Positions 36,325 to 45,852 of a DNA stretch of 64,000 nt are shown here, piece by piece (position 1 is the stretch's first letter; each line of letters opens with the position of its first letter). The DNA comes from JAWKSY01 sp041402125. GTDB lineage: Bacteria; Planctomycetota; GCA-002687715; DRQF01. The DNA is taken from NCBI GenBank assembly GCA_041402125.1, contig JAWKSY010000004.1, positions 322,578 to 386,577 of the forward strand. Reading direction: 5' to 3'. The position numbers were made by a program, and so were the translations under genes. The notes under the pieces are model-generated. The model searched no databases. It saw nothing but the letters and a program-made list of their open reading frames with translations, and was not told the origin of the DNA.

Positions 36325-38967
36325 TCAGCGCGTCCTCAACACCCCCCAGAGTTCGCGCCGCCGGTACTCGTCGAGGATGAGGCGGTGTCGGGAATCGCGG
36401 TCGAAGGGTCCCCTGATGCTCGCGATCTTGACGCGGCCGAGCGACTCGCGCGTCCGGTTCGCCCCCCAGCGCTCGATGACCGCCTGCAGGTAGACGTCGA
36501 GCGACTCCTCCGGGCTCGAGAACTCCAGATCGAAGCCGATCCCGCCCGAGCCGCCGGTCCAGGGATCGTCCGCGATCCAGTCCTTCGTCTCGGAGGTGCC
36601 GGGAACGTGGAGATTGAGCCTCCAGGTCACGTCCCGGACCTCCGGGATCTCCCCCGCGAAGCTGAACTCGTGCCGCGGCATCGCATCGAGCTCGACCGTG
36701 CACGGGAGCTCCATCCAGCGAAACCGGCCCGGCATCATGCGCCGCGCGCTCGCACCGGTCGGCGGCAGGACCTGCAGGTCGAAGGTCTCGCCCGGGGCGG
36801 CGCGGAGTCGGGCCCGGCCCCCCTCGTCGGTGACCGCGCTCTGCGGCCTCGACTCGCTCCCGGGAGTGGTCGCCACGACGGTGGCCTCCGCGAGGGGGCG
36901 ACCCTGGCGATCCGCGACGTGGACGTCGCGATAGGCGAGGTCGCGCGCCACCGCGAGCTCGTCGAGCGCGGACGGCCGGGACGACTCCCCGGGCACGACC
37001 TGGATGAGCCCGGCCCGGGCCACCTCGCTCCCGGCCAGGAGGATGCGCACGTCGTAGGTGCCGGGGTCGAGAGGAGGGCTCGCGAAGGAGCCCCCGCTCC
37101 GGATGCGCGCCGTCACCGCGGTCGGATCACCGGCCCGCGAGACGAGCACCTCCAGATCCCGCAGCAGCCGTCGGTCGGGGAGCAGGATCGACCCGCGGAT
37201 CTCGCCGCAGCGGGGCAGGACGATCTCGAGGTCCCGCATTCCCATGGGGACCCCGGACCGCCGCTTCGTCTCGTGGCCCGAGGCCTGCCCCTCGAGATCG
37301 AAACTCCGTCCCTCGCCGAGGTAGCCGCGCAGCGCGAAGCGCCCGTCCGCGGCGGAATACGCCGCCTCCCGGAACGGCGCCTCCGCGCCGGCGTCACCGG
37401 CGGGCGCCGCGAGGATCTCCGTCGCGCTCACCCGCGCGCCGGCCACCGGCGCGCCGGTGTCGTCGATGACGCGACCGAGGACGAGGTCCGTCGGAGGCGG
37501 CGTCCCGGCGTCGAGGATCTCGCGGACCTCGCCGGACTTCAGCGCGGGGATGGCGAGGCGAGTCACCTCGACGCGGTCGGCGGGATCATCCGATGCGCCG
37601 CCTTCCCGGTGAAGGATCAGGGTCCCGGCGCGCTCCTCGGGCAGCGCGATCTCGATCACGCCCTCCTCTCCCGAATGGATGTCCCGGAGCGCGATCTCGC
37701 CGTCCCGCGTCGCGAGATGAAAGCGGAGTCCGTCCTCGAGCGGCAGCGGCATGCCGTCGGGCCGGCGGAGACGCAGGTGCAGGCGCGGCGCCGGCGCCGA
37801 CTCGTCCTGGGCCTCGGTGCGCGGCTCGAAGACGTATTCGTCCGGTCCGTTGGGCGGCAGGACGAGGACGTCGTGAGAAAGGCGGCCATCCGGCCGGCCC
37901 GCGTGGATCGAGGCCTGACCACCGGGCGCGAACGCCGCCAGCCTCAGTCCGCCGGGCGGCAGGCGCAGGAACCAGGCGTCGGAGACGAGTCCCGCGATCC
38001 GCCGCCAGCGCCGGGGACGCCGGTCGAACTCGAAGCCGACCTGGGCATCGACCGCGATCCACCCTTCGCGGCCGCTCGCGATGAGCGCCCACCTCCCGCC
38101 CGCGTCGGACGGCGAACCCTTCAGATCGAGCGCGGCCGGCCGCGAGACGGTGAGGGCGATGTCGACGGGACCGGGGTCGAGCGTGAACCCCCGGACGAGC
38201 TTCTCGCCGCCGAAGCGCGGCAGGATGACGTCGACGCGCTCGGCGAGGGAGAGCGACCAGTCGCTCGGGGAATCGGGTGCGAGGATGAGCAGGTGCCCGC
38301 GCGCATCGGTGAGCCCGTGGGGAAGGAGGTCCAGCGTCGCGAGCCCGGGCGCCTCCTCTCCCCGCGGCCAGGCGTCGGGATCCGAGAGGGCGACGAGCGC
38401 GTCGGGGATCGGCGCGCCGGCCGGATCGCTGAGCGTGACCTCGAAGCAGCGAACGGCCTCGAGCTCGACCCGCGCGTCGGTCGCGGCGGCATCTCCGATC
38501 TCCGCGCGGAAGAACCCCGCGTCGCCCTCCCCGAGCGCGACGCCCTCGTAGGGGCCCGGCGCGAGGCCGCGGAGGACGGCGCGGCCGCCCTCGTCGCTGC
38601 GCGCGGTGGTCCGCCGCGCCGCCGGCGCGAGCGCGAAGGCCGCGCGCAGGCGGTCGAGCTCCGGCCGCGTCATCGTGGGCCAGACGGCCACCTCGGCGCC
38701 GACGGCCGGACGCCCCGCGCGATCGAGGACGGTCACCGTCAGGCGGGGGCCGGACTCCGCGGGGCCCGGCGTGATCTCCGCGATGAGCGGCGCCGCGACC
38801 GGCGCCGCCCCCGACGTGGCGGAGGCAGCCTTCCCCGGCGTCGCTCCTTCCTTCCCGCCGCGGTCGCAGGCGCCGATCACCGAAGCGAGGAGCGCGAACA
38901 GGACCGCGAGGAAGCGGACGGCCCGCCCGCCCCTTCGCTCGCCTTCCCGTTCGGATCTCTCGCGCAT
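36325..38967 (-). CDS. Large lipoprotein with multiple carboxypeptidase-regulatory-like domains
   Basis: The 880-residue product has a basic N-terminus, a hydrophobic stretch and a lipobox-like VIGAC near residue 34, so it is probably lipid-anchored. At least four beta-sandwich modules of the carboxypeptidase regulatory type follow: LTVTVLDRAGRPAVGAEVAV (about 73), FEVTLSDPAGAPIPDALVAL, LVLGRVIDDTGAPVAGARVS (about 500) and RDVHVADRQGRPLAEATVVA (about 715), each with a following GRFALRGY/GGRARLRA-type strand. Such modules usually mediate surface binding or stability. It shares its first half with the protein at 34430-35515. No enzyme motif was found. Confidence 0.8.
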   Translation of the reverse strand: MRERSEREGERRGGRAVRFLAVLFALLASVIGACDRGGKEGATPGKAASATSGAAPVAAPLIAEITPGPAESGPRLTVTVLDRAGRPAVGAEVAVWPTMTRPELDRLRAAFALAPAARRTTARSDEGGRAVLRGLAPGPYEGVALGEGDAGFFRAEIGDAAATDARVELEAVRCFEVTLSDPAGAPIPDALVALSDPDAWPRGEEAPGLATLDLLPHGLTDARGHLLILAPDSPSDWSLSLAERVDVILPRFGGEKLVRGFTLDPGPVDIALTVSRPAALDLKGSPSDAGGRWALIASGREGWIAVDAQVGFEFDRRPRRWRRIAGLVSDAWFLRLPPGGLRLAAFAPGGQASIHAGRPDGRLSHDVLVLPPNGPDEYVFEPRTEAQDESAPAPRLHLRLRRPDGMPLPLEDGLRFHLATRDGEIALRDIHSGEEGVIEIALPEERAGTLILHREGGASDDPADRVEVTRLAIPALKSGEVREILDAGTPPPTDLVLGRVIDDTGAPVAGARVSATEILAAPAGDAGAEAPFREAAYSAADGRFALRGYLGEGRSFDLEGQASGHETKRRSGVPMGMRDLEIVLPRCGEIRGSILLPDRRLLRDLEVLVSRAGDPTAVTARIRSGGSFASPPLDPGTYDVRILLAGSEVARAGLIQVVPGESSRPSALDELAVARDLAYRDVHVADRQGRPLAEATVVATTPGSESRPQSAVTDEGGRARLRAAPGETFDLQVLPPTGASARRMMPGRFRWMELPCTVELDAMPRHEFSFAGEIPEVRDVTWRLNLHVPGTSETKDWIADDPWTGGSGGIGFDLEFSSPEESLDVYLQAVIERWGANRTRESLGRVKIASIRGPFDRDSRHRLILDEYRRRELWGVLRTR

Positions 38968-39078
38968 CGCCCGCCTCGCCTTCGCCCGGGGTTCCGGGCT
39001 CCCGCATCCTACCTCCGGCGAACGGCCGTGCGGTCGCGGAGCGAGAATCGGCGGCGATCCGGCGAGGCGCGCGAGATC

Positions 39079-39831
39079 TCAGACCTGGGCGAAGCCCCCG
39101 TCGACCGCGAACTCCGCCCCGAGCACGTAGGAGGACTCGTCCGAGAGGAGGAAGACGGCCGGCTCGGCGATCTCCGAGGCCCGCCCGAAGCGGCCGATCG
39201 GCGTGTCGGCCTCGACCTGCTTCCCGAACTCCGCCGCGACCTCGGCCGGGAGGCCCAGGCGCTCGTAGATGGGCGTCTCGATCGGGCCCGGAGCGACGGC
39301 GTTCACGCGGTGTCCGATGGGCTGGAGCTCGACGGCGAGGGTCCGCACCATCGAGCGCAGCGCCGCCTTCGTGGCCGCGTAGACCGACATGCCGGCGAGA
39401 CCCTTGGTCACGATGGCCGAGGTGTTGAAGAGGATCGAGGCGCCGCCCTTCGCGAGGTGCGGGAGCGCCGCCTGCAGCGTGAAGTAGGCGCCCTTCACGT
39501 TGATGTCGAAGGTGTGGTCGTAGGCCTCGGGCGTCATCTCGGCGAAGGGAAGCGGCGTGGCGACGCCGGCGTTGACGAAGAGCGCATCGACCGCGCCGAA
39601 GCGCTTCGTCGTCTCGGCGAAGAGGCGGTCGAGATCCTCCCGCCTCGTCACGTCGCCGCGCACGCCGATCGCGCGCTCGCCGAGCTCGGAGACCGCCCCG
39701 TCCACCGTCTTCTGGTCGCGCCCGAAGATCGCGACCCGGCCGCCCTCCTCCACCACGCGCTTCGCCGTCGCCAGCCCGATGCCGCTGTTCCCGCCGGTGA
39801 TGACCACCACCTTGTTCTCGAGTCTTCCCAT
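39079..39831 (-). CDS. SDR-family oxidoreductase under TetR control
   Basis: The 250-residue classical SDR has VVITGGNSGIGLATAKRVVE at the N-terminus, NAGVATPLPF, Ser in FNTSAIVTKG, catalytic Tyr and Lys in YAATKAALRSM, and the C-terminal SDESSYVLGAEFAVDGGFAQV. Proteins of this group are often annotated as 3-oxoacyl-ACP reductase-like; the substrate is unknown. GGAGAGAG precedes the ATG at 39831. The promoter region contains a perfect TetR-type palindrome at 39889-39904, and the TetR gene lies just upstream on the same strand behind its own terminator, so repression by that regulator is very likely. Confidence 0.92.
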   Translation of the reverse strand: MGRLENKVVVITGGNSGIGLATAKRVVEEGGRVAIFGRDQKTVDGAVSELGERAIGVRGDVTRREDLDRLFAETTKRFGAVDALFVNAGVATPLPFAEMTPEAYDHTFDINVKGAYFTLQAALPHLAKGGASILFNTSAIVTKGLAGMSVYAATKAALRSMVRTLAVELQPIGHRVNAVAPGPIETPIYERLGLPAEVAAEFGKQVEADTPIGRFGRASEIAEPAVFLLSDESSYVLGAEFAVDGGFAQV

Positions 39832-39888
39832 CGTTCTCTCTCCGTTCCAGGGTCCGGCGACCCGCCGCGGGCCGCGCCACCCTTAACT

Positions 39889-39904
39889 GAGACCGATCGG
39901 TCTC
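39889..39904. promoter_or_regulatory. TetR-family operator in the SDR promoter
   Basis: GAGACCGATCGGTCTC is a perfect 16-bp palindrome of the class bound by many TetR/AcrR regulators. On the minus strand a -35-like TTGAAA (39906-39911) precedes it and a -10-like AGTTAA follows, so the operator fills the promoter spacer. The adjacent TetR gene is the obvious ligand. Confidence 0.75.
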
Positions 39905-39910
39905 TATTTC

Positions 39911-39938
39911 AAAAAGAAGACGGGTCCCCGGGGACCCG
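39911..39938 (-). terminator. Rho-independent terminator after the TetR gene
   Basis: On the minus strand, CGGGTCCCCGGGGACCCG (39921-39938), a self-complementary hairpin sequence, is followed by TCTTCTTTTT. It lies directly after the TetR stop (39945) and upstream of the SDR operator, separating the two transcripts. Confidence 0.8.
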
Positions 39939-39944
39939 CCCGGA

Positions 39945-40535
39945 TCAGGCCGTCTCGAGCACCCGCAGGAGGGCCCGTTCGACGCTCCGGGCCACGGCCC
40001 CGTCCTTCCGGGCCCGTCCCGTGACGGCCACGCCCTGGAAGGAGGAGGCGATGAGTCGGGCGAGATCCCCCGGGTCGGCATCCTCCGAGATCTCCCCCGC
40101 GGCCCGGGCCCGCTCGAGCCCGTGCTTGAGGGCCCGCTCGACCGCGTCGAGGTGCCGCCGCATCCGGGCCGCCATCGTCTCGTCGCCGGCCTCGAAGTGG
40201 GCGAGGTTCGTGCCCAGCATGCAGCCCTTCCGCTCGCCCCCGCAGCCGGCCTGTCGCCAGGTGGCGATGACCGCCTTCACGCCCTCGAGGGGCGAGGTGG
40301 CCCCTGCGATGATCCCCTCGAGCCGCGCCCGTTCGCGTTCGGCGTAGCGGTCCAGCGCCCGCTCGAAGAGCTCGCGCTTGCTCCCGAAGGTGTCGTAGAG
40401 GCTCTTCCGCGCGATGCCCATCGCGGCGAGCAGCTCGGCGAGGCTCGTCGCCTCGTAGCCCTTCGCCCAGAAGACCTCCATCGCGGCCTCGAGGGCCGCA
40501 TCGGGGTCGAACTGCTTCTCCGGTCCGCGCGTCAT
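39945..40535 (-). CDS. TetR/AcrR-family transcriptional repressor
   Basis: The 196-residue protein has the TetR helix-turn-helix (EVFWAKGYEATSLAELLAAM, then GIARKSLYDTFGSKRELFERAL) and an all-helical ligand-binding C-terminus with two Cys residues in AGCGGERKGCMLGTN, typical of the YdhM/NemR-like group. Its binding site is predicted at 39889-39904, in front of the SDR gene. The inducer is unknown; reactive electrophiles are sensed by related regulators, which is only a hint. It sits 40 bp after the PhoD-like gene. Confidence 0.92.
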   Translation of the reverse strand: MTRGPEKQFDPDAALEAAMEVFWAKGYEATSLAELLAAMGIARKSLYDTFGSKRELFERALDRYAERERARLEGIIAGATSPLEGVKAVIATWRQAGCGGERKGCMLGTNLAHFEAGDETMAARMRRHLDAVERALKHGLERARAAGEISEDADPGDLARLIASSFQGVAVTGRARKDGAVARSVERALLRVLETA

Positions 40536-40575
40536 GCCCCGAGCCTAATCCCGGACGGGGTCCTGGACCAAGGTG

Positions 40576-42159
40576 TCAGCGGGCCGGGATCGCGATCGAC
40601 GGCCGCTCGCCGTTCTCGCAGGCCCACTCGACGTAGAGCTTGGGCGTGTCGCCGCGCACCTTCAGCGTCGCGTAGTTCCGGGCCCGCAGGAACATCGAGG
40701 AGCTCCCCAGCGGCCGGTCCAGGCAGAGCCGCACCGAGCCGCCCTCGATCTCCTCGTCACCGGTCGTGCTCACCGACGAGATCCCGAGCCACTGCGTGGC
40801 CGTGGGCGCGGGATGGACGATCCCGGACGAGATGATCTGGAAGATCGTGTTGTCGTCCTCGCGGCGGACGATCCGTCCCGTCCCGCCGACGTGGACGTCG
40901 CCGGAGAGGATTGCGGCCCGGCGGATCCCCGAGCGCCCCATGCCCCGGCTCTTCCGGATCGCGTCGAGGAGCGTCATCACGAGGCGGATCCGCTCCTTCT
41001 GGTGCTTGCTGTGCTGCCAGTGGTCGCGGACGTCGTCCTCGAGCGAGTCGGGATCGTCCTCCTTCCGCAGCCACTCCGTGAGCGAGAACGCCACCTCCGC
41101 CCGCCCGAACTGCCGGTAGACGACGGGCACGGGCGAGACGACGAGGAGGTTCTCGATGCCGTCCTCGACGCCGCGGTGGACCTTCGCCTCGAGCCAGGCG
41201 TCGAGATCGTCCCACTGCTCCTTGTCCATGATCCGGTCGACGGTGCGCCGCGAGCGGTTGTCCAGCGCGAGCACCAGGTGCGAGCCGATCCGACACGCCC
41301 AGGTCGCGTGCTTCGCGCCGGGCTTGATGAGCGCGGTGTTCTCGCTGCGGACGCGGAGCTGGAAGACGTCGAACATCGCCCGCGCGACCTCGAAGAGGCC
41401 CTGCATGACCTCCATCTCGCCCAGCTTCTCGTAGGAGCCCCAGCCGTCGATGATGTCGTGATCGTCCCACATCATCGCCGAGGGCACCCGCGCCATCACC
41501 TTCGCCACCGGCTCGTAGGCCCACTGCTTCAGGTAGATGGTCTCGAAGAAGCGCTCGAGCTGGCCGCGCATCGACTTCGTGAAGCCCTTCTTCGCGCGCT
41601 TCGAGTTGGAGAGATCGAGCCAGTCCCCGAACTCCTGCGTGCCGCCCGCGCCCGAAAGAATGGCGTCGCTGTAGACCTGATCCCCCCCGAGCACGAGCAG
41701 GTGCACCGGATCCCGCCCGTGATCCTCGAGCAGCTCGTCCCACTGCCCCCAGGCCGAGGAGTCCTCGCCGTACATTCGCTGCTGCTGGAGCCGGTCGGCG
41801 TTCGAGGAGAAACCGTTGCAGGAGGCGAAGGCCAGCCGCGGCTCGCTCCCCTCCTTCGGCACCGCGAAGGTCCAGGCCGTCTCCCCCGTCGTCGGGCTCT
41901 CCACCGCCTTGTTCCCGCGCCGGAAGCCGTAGGTCAGCTCCCCGCCGGCCTTCCGCTCGGCCGCGCTCAGCGTGACGGCGAAGCGACAGAAGAGGCGCCC
42001 CGACGGCAGCCACCGCGTCACCACGGGCGCCACCTTCCCCTTGGAGACGGAGAGCGAGAGAGAGGCGGCGTCGACGCCCTTCTCGATCACCAGACAGACG
42101 GTGTAGCGGCCCGGCGCCTCGTAGCCGAGGATCGGGCCCAGGGTCATCACGTTCGACAT
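40576..42159 (-). CDS. PhoD-like metallophosphatase
   Basis: The 527-residue protein is of the alkaline phosphatase D / PhoD-like type: LAFASCNGFS, metal-binding LLVLGGDQVYSD (near residue 158), WDDHDIIDGWGSYEKLG (near 233), LALDNRSRRTVD and the C-terminal GDVHVGGTGRIV (near 420). These Asp, Asn and His positions bind the Fe/Ca or Mn centre in family members. There is no signal peptide or Tat motif at the start, so it looks cytoplasmic, unlike secreted PhoD of Bacillus; the N-terminal 100 residues form a beta-rich domain. The substrate is probably a phosphodiester or phosphomonoester. Confidence 0.88.
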   Translation of the reverse strand: MSNVMTLGPILGYEAPGRYTVCLVIEKGVDAASLSLSVSKGKVAPVVTRWLPSGRLFCRFAVTLSAAERKAGGELTYGFRRGNKAVESPTTGETAWTFAVPKEGSEPRLAFASCNGFSSNADRLQQQRMYGEDSSAWGQWDELLEDHGRDPVHLLVLGGDQVYSDAILSGAGGTQEFGDWLDLSNSKRAKKGFTKSMRGQLERFFETIYLKQWAYEPVAKVMARVPSAMMWDDHDIIDGWGSYEKLGEMEVMQGLFEVARAMFDVFQLRVRSENTALIKPGAKHATWACRIGSHLVLALDNRSRRTVDRIMDKEQWDDLDAWLEAKVHRGVEDGIENLLVVSPVPVVYRQFGRAEVAFSLTEWLRKEDDPDSLEDDVRDHWQHSKHQKERIRLVMTLLDAIRKSRGMGRSGIRRAAILSGDVHVGGTGRIVRREDDNTIFQIISSGIVHPAPTATQWLGISSVSTTGDEEIEGGSVRLCLDRPLGSSSMFLRARNYATLKVRGDTPKLYVEWACENGERPSIAIPAR

Positions 42160-42313
42160 CGCTCCCTTCCTCCGTACTTCGATCCCGCGCGAACGAGGGC
42201 GAGCGGGGATCGGATCGCGACATCGACGGATTCGCCGCGCCGGCCGCGGTCGCGCTCGCCCGGACCTCCTCCGTCTCGCTTTGCCGCGCGGCGAGGGCGG
42301 GTGACAAGAACCC

Positions 42314-43933
42314 TCAGAACCAGTCGCTGAGGTCGACCTCGTCGCCGATCGCCCGGCGATCGCCGTTCGCGAGCACGAGCTCGACCTCCGTCCGGACCGC
42401 GCCCGCGCGGTCGCGCTCCTTCCGACCCTCGACGACGGCGAAGCCGCGTTCGCCGAGGAGTCCGTAGGCCGCGTGGCTCTCGACCTCGCCGCTGAAGGTG
42501 ACGCAGACCCGGGAGAGCACGGCCTCCCCCTCGGGCGCGGCCTCGGCGTGGAGGATGCCCGTCACATTCCCGAGCTCGGCCCGCACCGTCGGGCTCGCGT
42601 TGATGCGGGGTAGGCGCGGAGCGAGGCGTTCGTCGCCGACGAGCCCCTGCCGCGAGTCGGCGGAGGGCGGGGGTATAGAGGCGAAGATCCCGAAGGGCGA
42701 GAAGAAGAAGGCCAGCGAGAGGAGCACGACCGCGCCGAGCGCGGCCCGGAGGGGGTTCTTGGGATCGCCGCGGGCGCGGCGGAGCCGCCCGATGCTCGAC
42801 TTCGTCGCCGCCTCCGGATCCTCGGCCTCTCGCCGGCGCCGGCGCGGGATGGGCAGGAGATCGGGCCGGGCCGCCCAGAGCGCAAAGATGAGCGCCATGA
42901 GCCCGAGGACCAGCGGCAGGATCCAGGCGAGGGAACGGGCGGGACGGGGCTCGAGCTCGAGCACCGAGGAGGCCGGATCGGCGGGATCGTAGTGGACGGT
43001 CACCGCATCGCCGACGCGGAAGCGGCTCACCGACTTCTGGACTCGGGTGCGCTCGGAGTCGCGCACCGGCTCGAAGCCGATGCGGTTGCCGACGTGGCGC
43101 TTCCCCTCGACCTCGTAGGCGTAGCGGACGACGGGATCCACGCTCTCGACGAGGACCTGCCGCGTCGGCCGCCGGTACTGCACCAGGCGACGATTGACGT
43201 TGACCCTCGCGTCGATGATGACGCCCGGGGCCGTCTTGCCCTCGACCACGCCCCGCACCCCGTCGTGCCCGCCCTTCTGACGGTGGACCGAGACCGACGC
43301 GAAACCGAAGAGCATGATCGCGACGAGGGCCAGTGGAATCCGGAGCGCGGAACCGAGCGAGGCGTCGCCGACCTCGAGGCCGACGTGTCGATCCTTGAGA
43401 CCGAGGCGCCGCTCGAGGGCGCTCTCGAGGACGCGCGCTCGCGTCTCACCGGCCAGGGCCTCCCCCCCGGGCCGCTTCCGTCCCGACGCGGTGAAGCGCG
43501 CCACCGTCAGGACGCCGCCGTCATCGAGCCGGAGCCGGACCGTCCACGTCGTCGAGTCGACCTGCGCCCCCGTCCGCTTGGTCCCCGTGAACTCCGAGCG
43601 CCGGACGAAGACCTGCCGCGCCGCGTTCGCCGGGATCCGGCGCGTGCGGAGCGGGATCCCCCAGAAGGAGGTCGTGATCCCGATCTCCTCCCCCTCGATG
43701 AAGAGGCTCCGATGCACGCCCCCGAGGATCAGCGGTGAGAGGAGGCCGATGATCACCCCGAAGGTGATGCCGCCGCCCGGAAGGCCGTCGGCGGCGCCGA
43801 GGAGGACGAACCCGACCGCCCCGACCAGGATGACGAGGACGGACAGGAGCATGCCCGGGACCGACAGGACCGGCGTCGCGCCGGTCTCGAAGCGATCATC
43901 CCCGTCGATCGGGTCGCGCGCGGGTCGCACCAT
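42314..43933 (-). CDS. Membrane protein with DUF3592-like domains
   Basis: The 539-residue product has several transmembrane helices: two near the N-terminus (VLVILVGAVGFVLLGAADGL and GVIIGLLSPLILGG), a middle pair and one near residue 400. Between them is a DUF3592-type segment, YAYEVEGKRHVGNRIGFEPV followed by FRVGDAVTVHYDPADPASSV, the typical beta-strand repeat of that family. Function is unknown. The gene is divergent from the FGE-domain gene at 44081. Confidence 0.75.
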   Translation of the reverse strand: MVRPARDPIDGDDRFETGATPVLSVPGMLLSVLVILVGAVGFVLLGAADGLPGGGITFGVIIGLLSPLILGGVHRSLFIEGEEIGITTSFWGIPLRTRRIPANAARQVFVRRSEFTGTKRTGAQVDSTTWTVRLRLDDGGVLTVARFTASGRKRPGGEALAGETRARVLESALERRLGLKDRHVGLEVGDASLGSALRIPLALVAIMLFGFASVSVHRQKGGHDGVRGVVEGKTAPGVIIDARVNVNRRLVQYRRPTRQVLVESVDPVVRYAYEVEGKRHVGNRIGFEPVRDSERTRVQKSVSRFRVGDAVTVHYDPADPASSVLELEPRPARSLAWILPLVLGLMALIFALWAARPDLLPIPRRRRREAEDPEAATKSSIGRLRRARGDPKNPLRAALGAVVLLSLAFFFSPFGIFASIPPPSADSRQGLVGDERLAPRLPRINASPTVRAELGNVTGILHAEAAPEGEAVLSRVCVTFSGEVESHAAYGLLGERGFAVVEGRKERDRAGAVRTEVELVLANGDRRAIGDEVDLSDWF

Positions 43934-44080
43934 CGTCTCTCCACGTCCCCCGGTGCGACCCTACGCTTTCGCGCTCCGCCCGGCCTCCCCAATATCCGCC
44001 TCGATCTCCGCCTTGACGACCCGCCCCCCGGGATCCGACGATCCTCCTTCCCGCACCCGGACCGAGACCCCGACCCCGCG

Positions 44081-45429
44081 ATGACTGACGCTCCCCCACC
44101 GGCCACCCCTTTCGATCCCGGAGGCGCTCCCCCGTCGGAGCCCCGAAGCGATTGGTGGCGCACGGTCGTGGTCGGTGCTCTCTTCCTTGCCGTCGGCGGG
44201 GCGATCTTCTGGTGGAGACGATCCGGCCCCGACGACCCTCCCCATGCCCCGGGTGCCGACCGCCCGGCCGTGACCACCGGACCGGACTCGGCCGACCTCC
44301 GCCGCGAGGAGGAAGCGCGCGCCATGCGGGCGAGGGCCGTCGCCGAGGAAGAGTTTCGGCTTGACCCGCAACGTCTGATCGAAGCCCGCCGCGAGGCCGA
44401 CCTCCTCTGGCCCGTCGATCCCGTCCACATCGACGCCCTCCACGCCTGGCGCTCGAAGTACGGCCCGCTCATCGGTCGCCGCGCCGAGCACGAACGCGCC
44501 CTCGAGCGTCTCCGGGCCCGCGGCCGGAAGGTCGTCGCGGCGGACGGCAACGAGACCTGGGACTTCGGCGGCAAAGAGGAGCTCCGCGCGCAGCACGAGG
44601 CCCTCGCGACTTTCGTCGCCGATCTGATCGACTTCTCCGAGGGCCCGACGAGCGTTGCACAGAGCGTGGCCGAGCGCCTCGCCCTCTCGGCCGCCATCCG
44701 CCCCGCCACCATCGACAACCACCGGTTGGCCTGGCGCGCCGCCCGCACGCGCATCGCCGGACACCCGTTCTACGGCGGGTACGAGCTCGCCCCTCAGCTC
44801 GGCCTGATCCCGCTCGGCCCCGACCCCGTCTCGGGCCTGGAGGAGTTCCTGCACCTGCTCGCACGAGGGCCTGATCCCCGTGCGCGATGCCGGAGGGCCG
44901 CATCCTCGTCACCGAGGAGCTGGGCATCGTGATGGTCCTCATCCCCGGCGGAACGCTCCGAATGCCGAGAAGGGACGCCGACCGCGCGACCTCGAACGAG
45001 CCCGGACCGATCGTGACGCTCGCCCGTTACTTCCTCTCGAAGTACGAGATGACCCAGGGCCAGTGGCTCCGCCTCGCCCACGAGAACCCGAGCCGCCACG
45101 CCCCCGGAACGGGCAACGGGGAAGACGGCTGCCCGATCGACCTCCGCCATCCCGTCGAGAACGTCACCCGGCTCGAGGCCGCGACGCTCCTCGCGCACTT
45201 CCGCCTCGATTTGCCGACCGCGGCGCAATGGGAGCACGCGGCCCGCGCCGGTCGCGAGGAGTCTCCCGTGCCGGATCTCCTCGCCCGTCCCGTCGCGGTC
45301 GGCTCAGGCTCCGGCTCTCGCAATGCCTGGGGTCTCTTCGACCTGGCCGGTAACGTCGACGAGTGGACGAGCGAGGACGCGGCGCGCAAACGGCCTCGTC
45401 GGGGCAGGCCGGCGGCGGCGATCCAGTGA
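44081..45429 (+). pseudogene. Membrane-anchored FGE-sulfatase (SUMF1-like) domain gene, frameshifted
   Basis: The N-terminal frame (44081 to about 44862) encodes a transmembrane helix near residues 25-46 and a helical region. Around 44862-44885 the frame shifts twice by one base, after which TEELGIVMVLIPGGTLRMPR and KYEMTQGQWLRLAHENPS identify an FGE-sulfatase domain, reaching LFDLAGNVDEWTSED before the frame is lost after about 45395. A closely similar segment (ELSPQLGLIPLGPDPASGLEEFLHWL) occurs in the kinase-FGE gene at 51036-53921, so the two genes are paralogues. True formylglycine-generating enzymes need two C-terminal cysteines that are not seen here, so a non-catalytic lectin-like role is more likely. 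The true C-terminus may extend to about 45560. Confidence 0.7.
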
Positions 45430-45553
45430 GTCCGAGGGCGCCGATTCTCGCCGGCGGACACCCTCTGACCTCCCCGGCGCGGGAGGGCGTCCTTTCACGC
45501 AGTCCTCGGACGCGAGCTTTGATCGTTCGTCGGAATCTGTGCCCGACCGCGGA

Positions 45554-45852
45554 TCAGACCACGCTGCAGGAGTGCACGACCCGTCCTTGCGAGTCGAGGA
45601 ACTCGATGGGCCCCGGCGGGGTGACGTCGGCGCCGTCGATCTTGTACTCGAACTCGCCGCCGGGAAGACTCCGGACGGTGACGGTGACGATGGCGCCACC
45701 GACCTTCACGTCGAGTCCCTGGGACATCACCTTGAGATAGTCGACACCTTGGGGGTCTGCGGCTACTGCCGGAGCTCCTCACTCTTGCTGACGGGGCCTC
45801 GCGCCCGATCCTTCAGTGGACCGTGAAGGAAGTCGTCGGCCTTCGATTTCAT
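45554..45852 (-). pseudogene. Small unknown gene with one frameshift
   Basis: From ATG 45852 the frame gives MKSKADDFLHGPLKDRARGP and on to the stop at about 45763. One base out of frame it continues as DPQGVDYLKVMSQGLDVKVG and EFEYKIDGADVTPPGPIEFL to a TGA at 45554. Together this would be a compact protein of about 98 residues with a beta-rich C-terminus. An ATGA overlap at 45852 joins it to another short broken frame upstream (ending SEADAD). No family was recognised. Confidence 0.35.
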
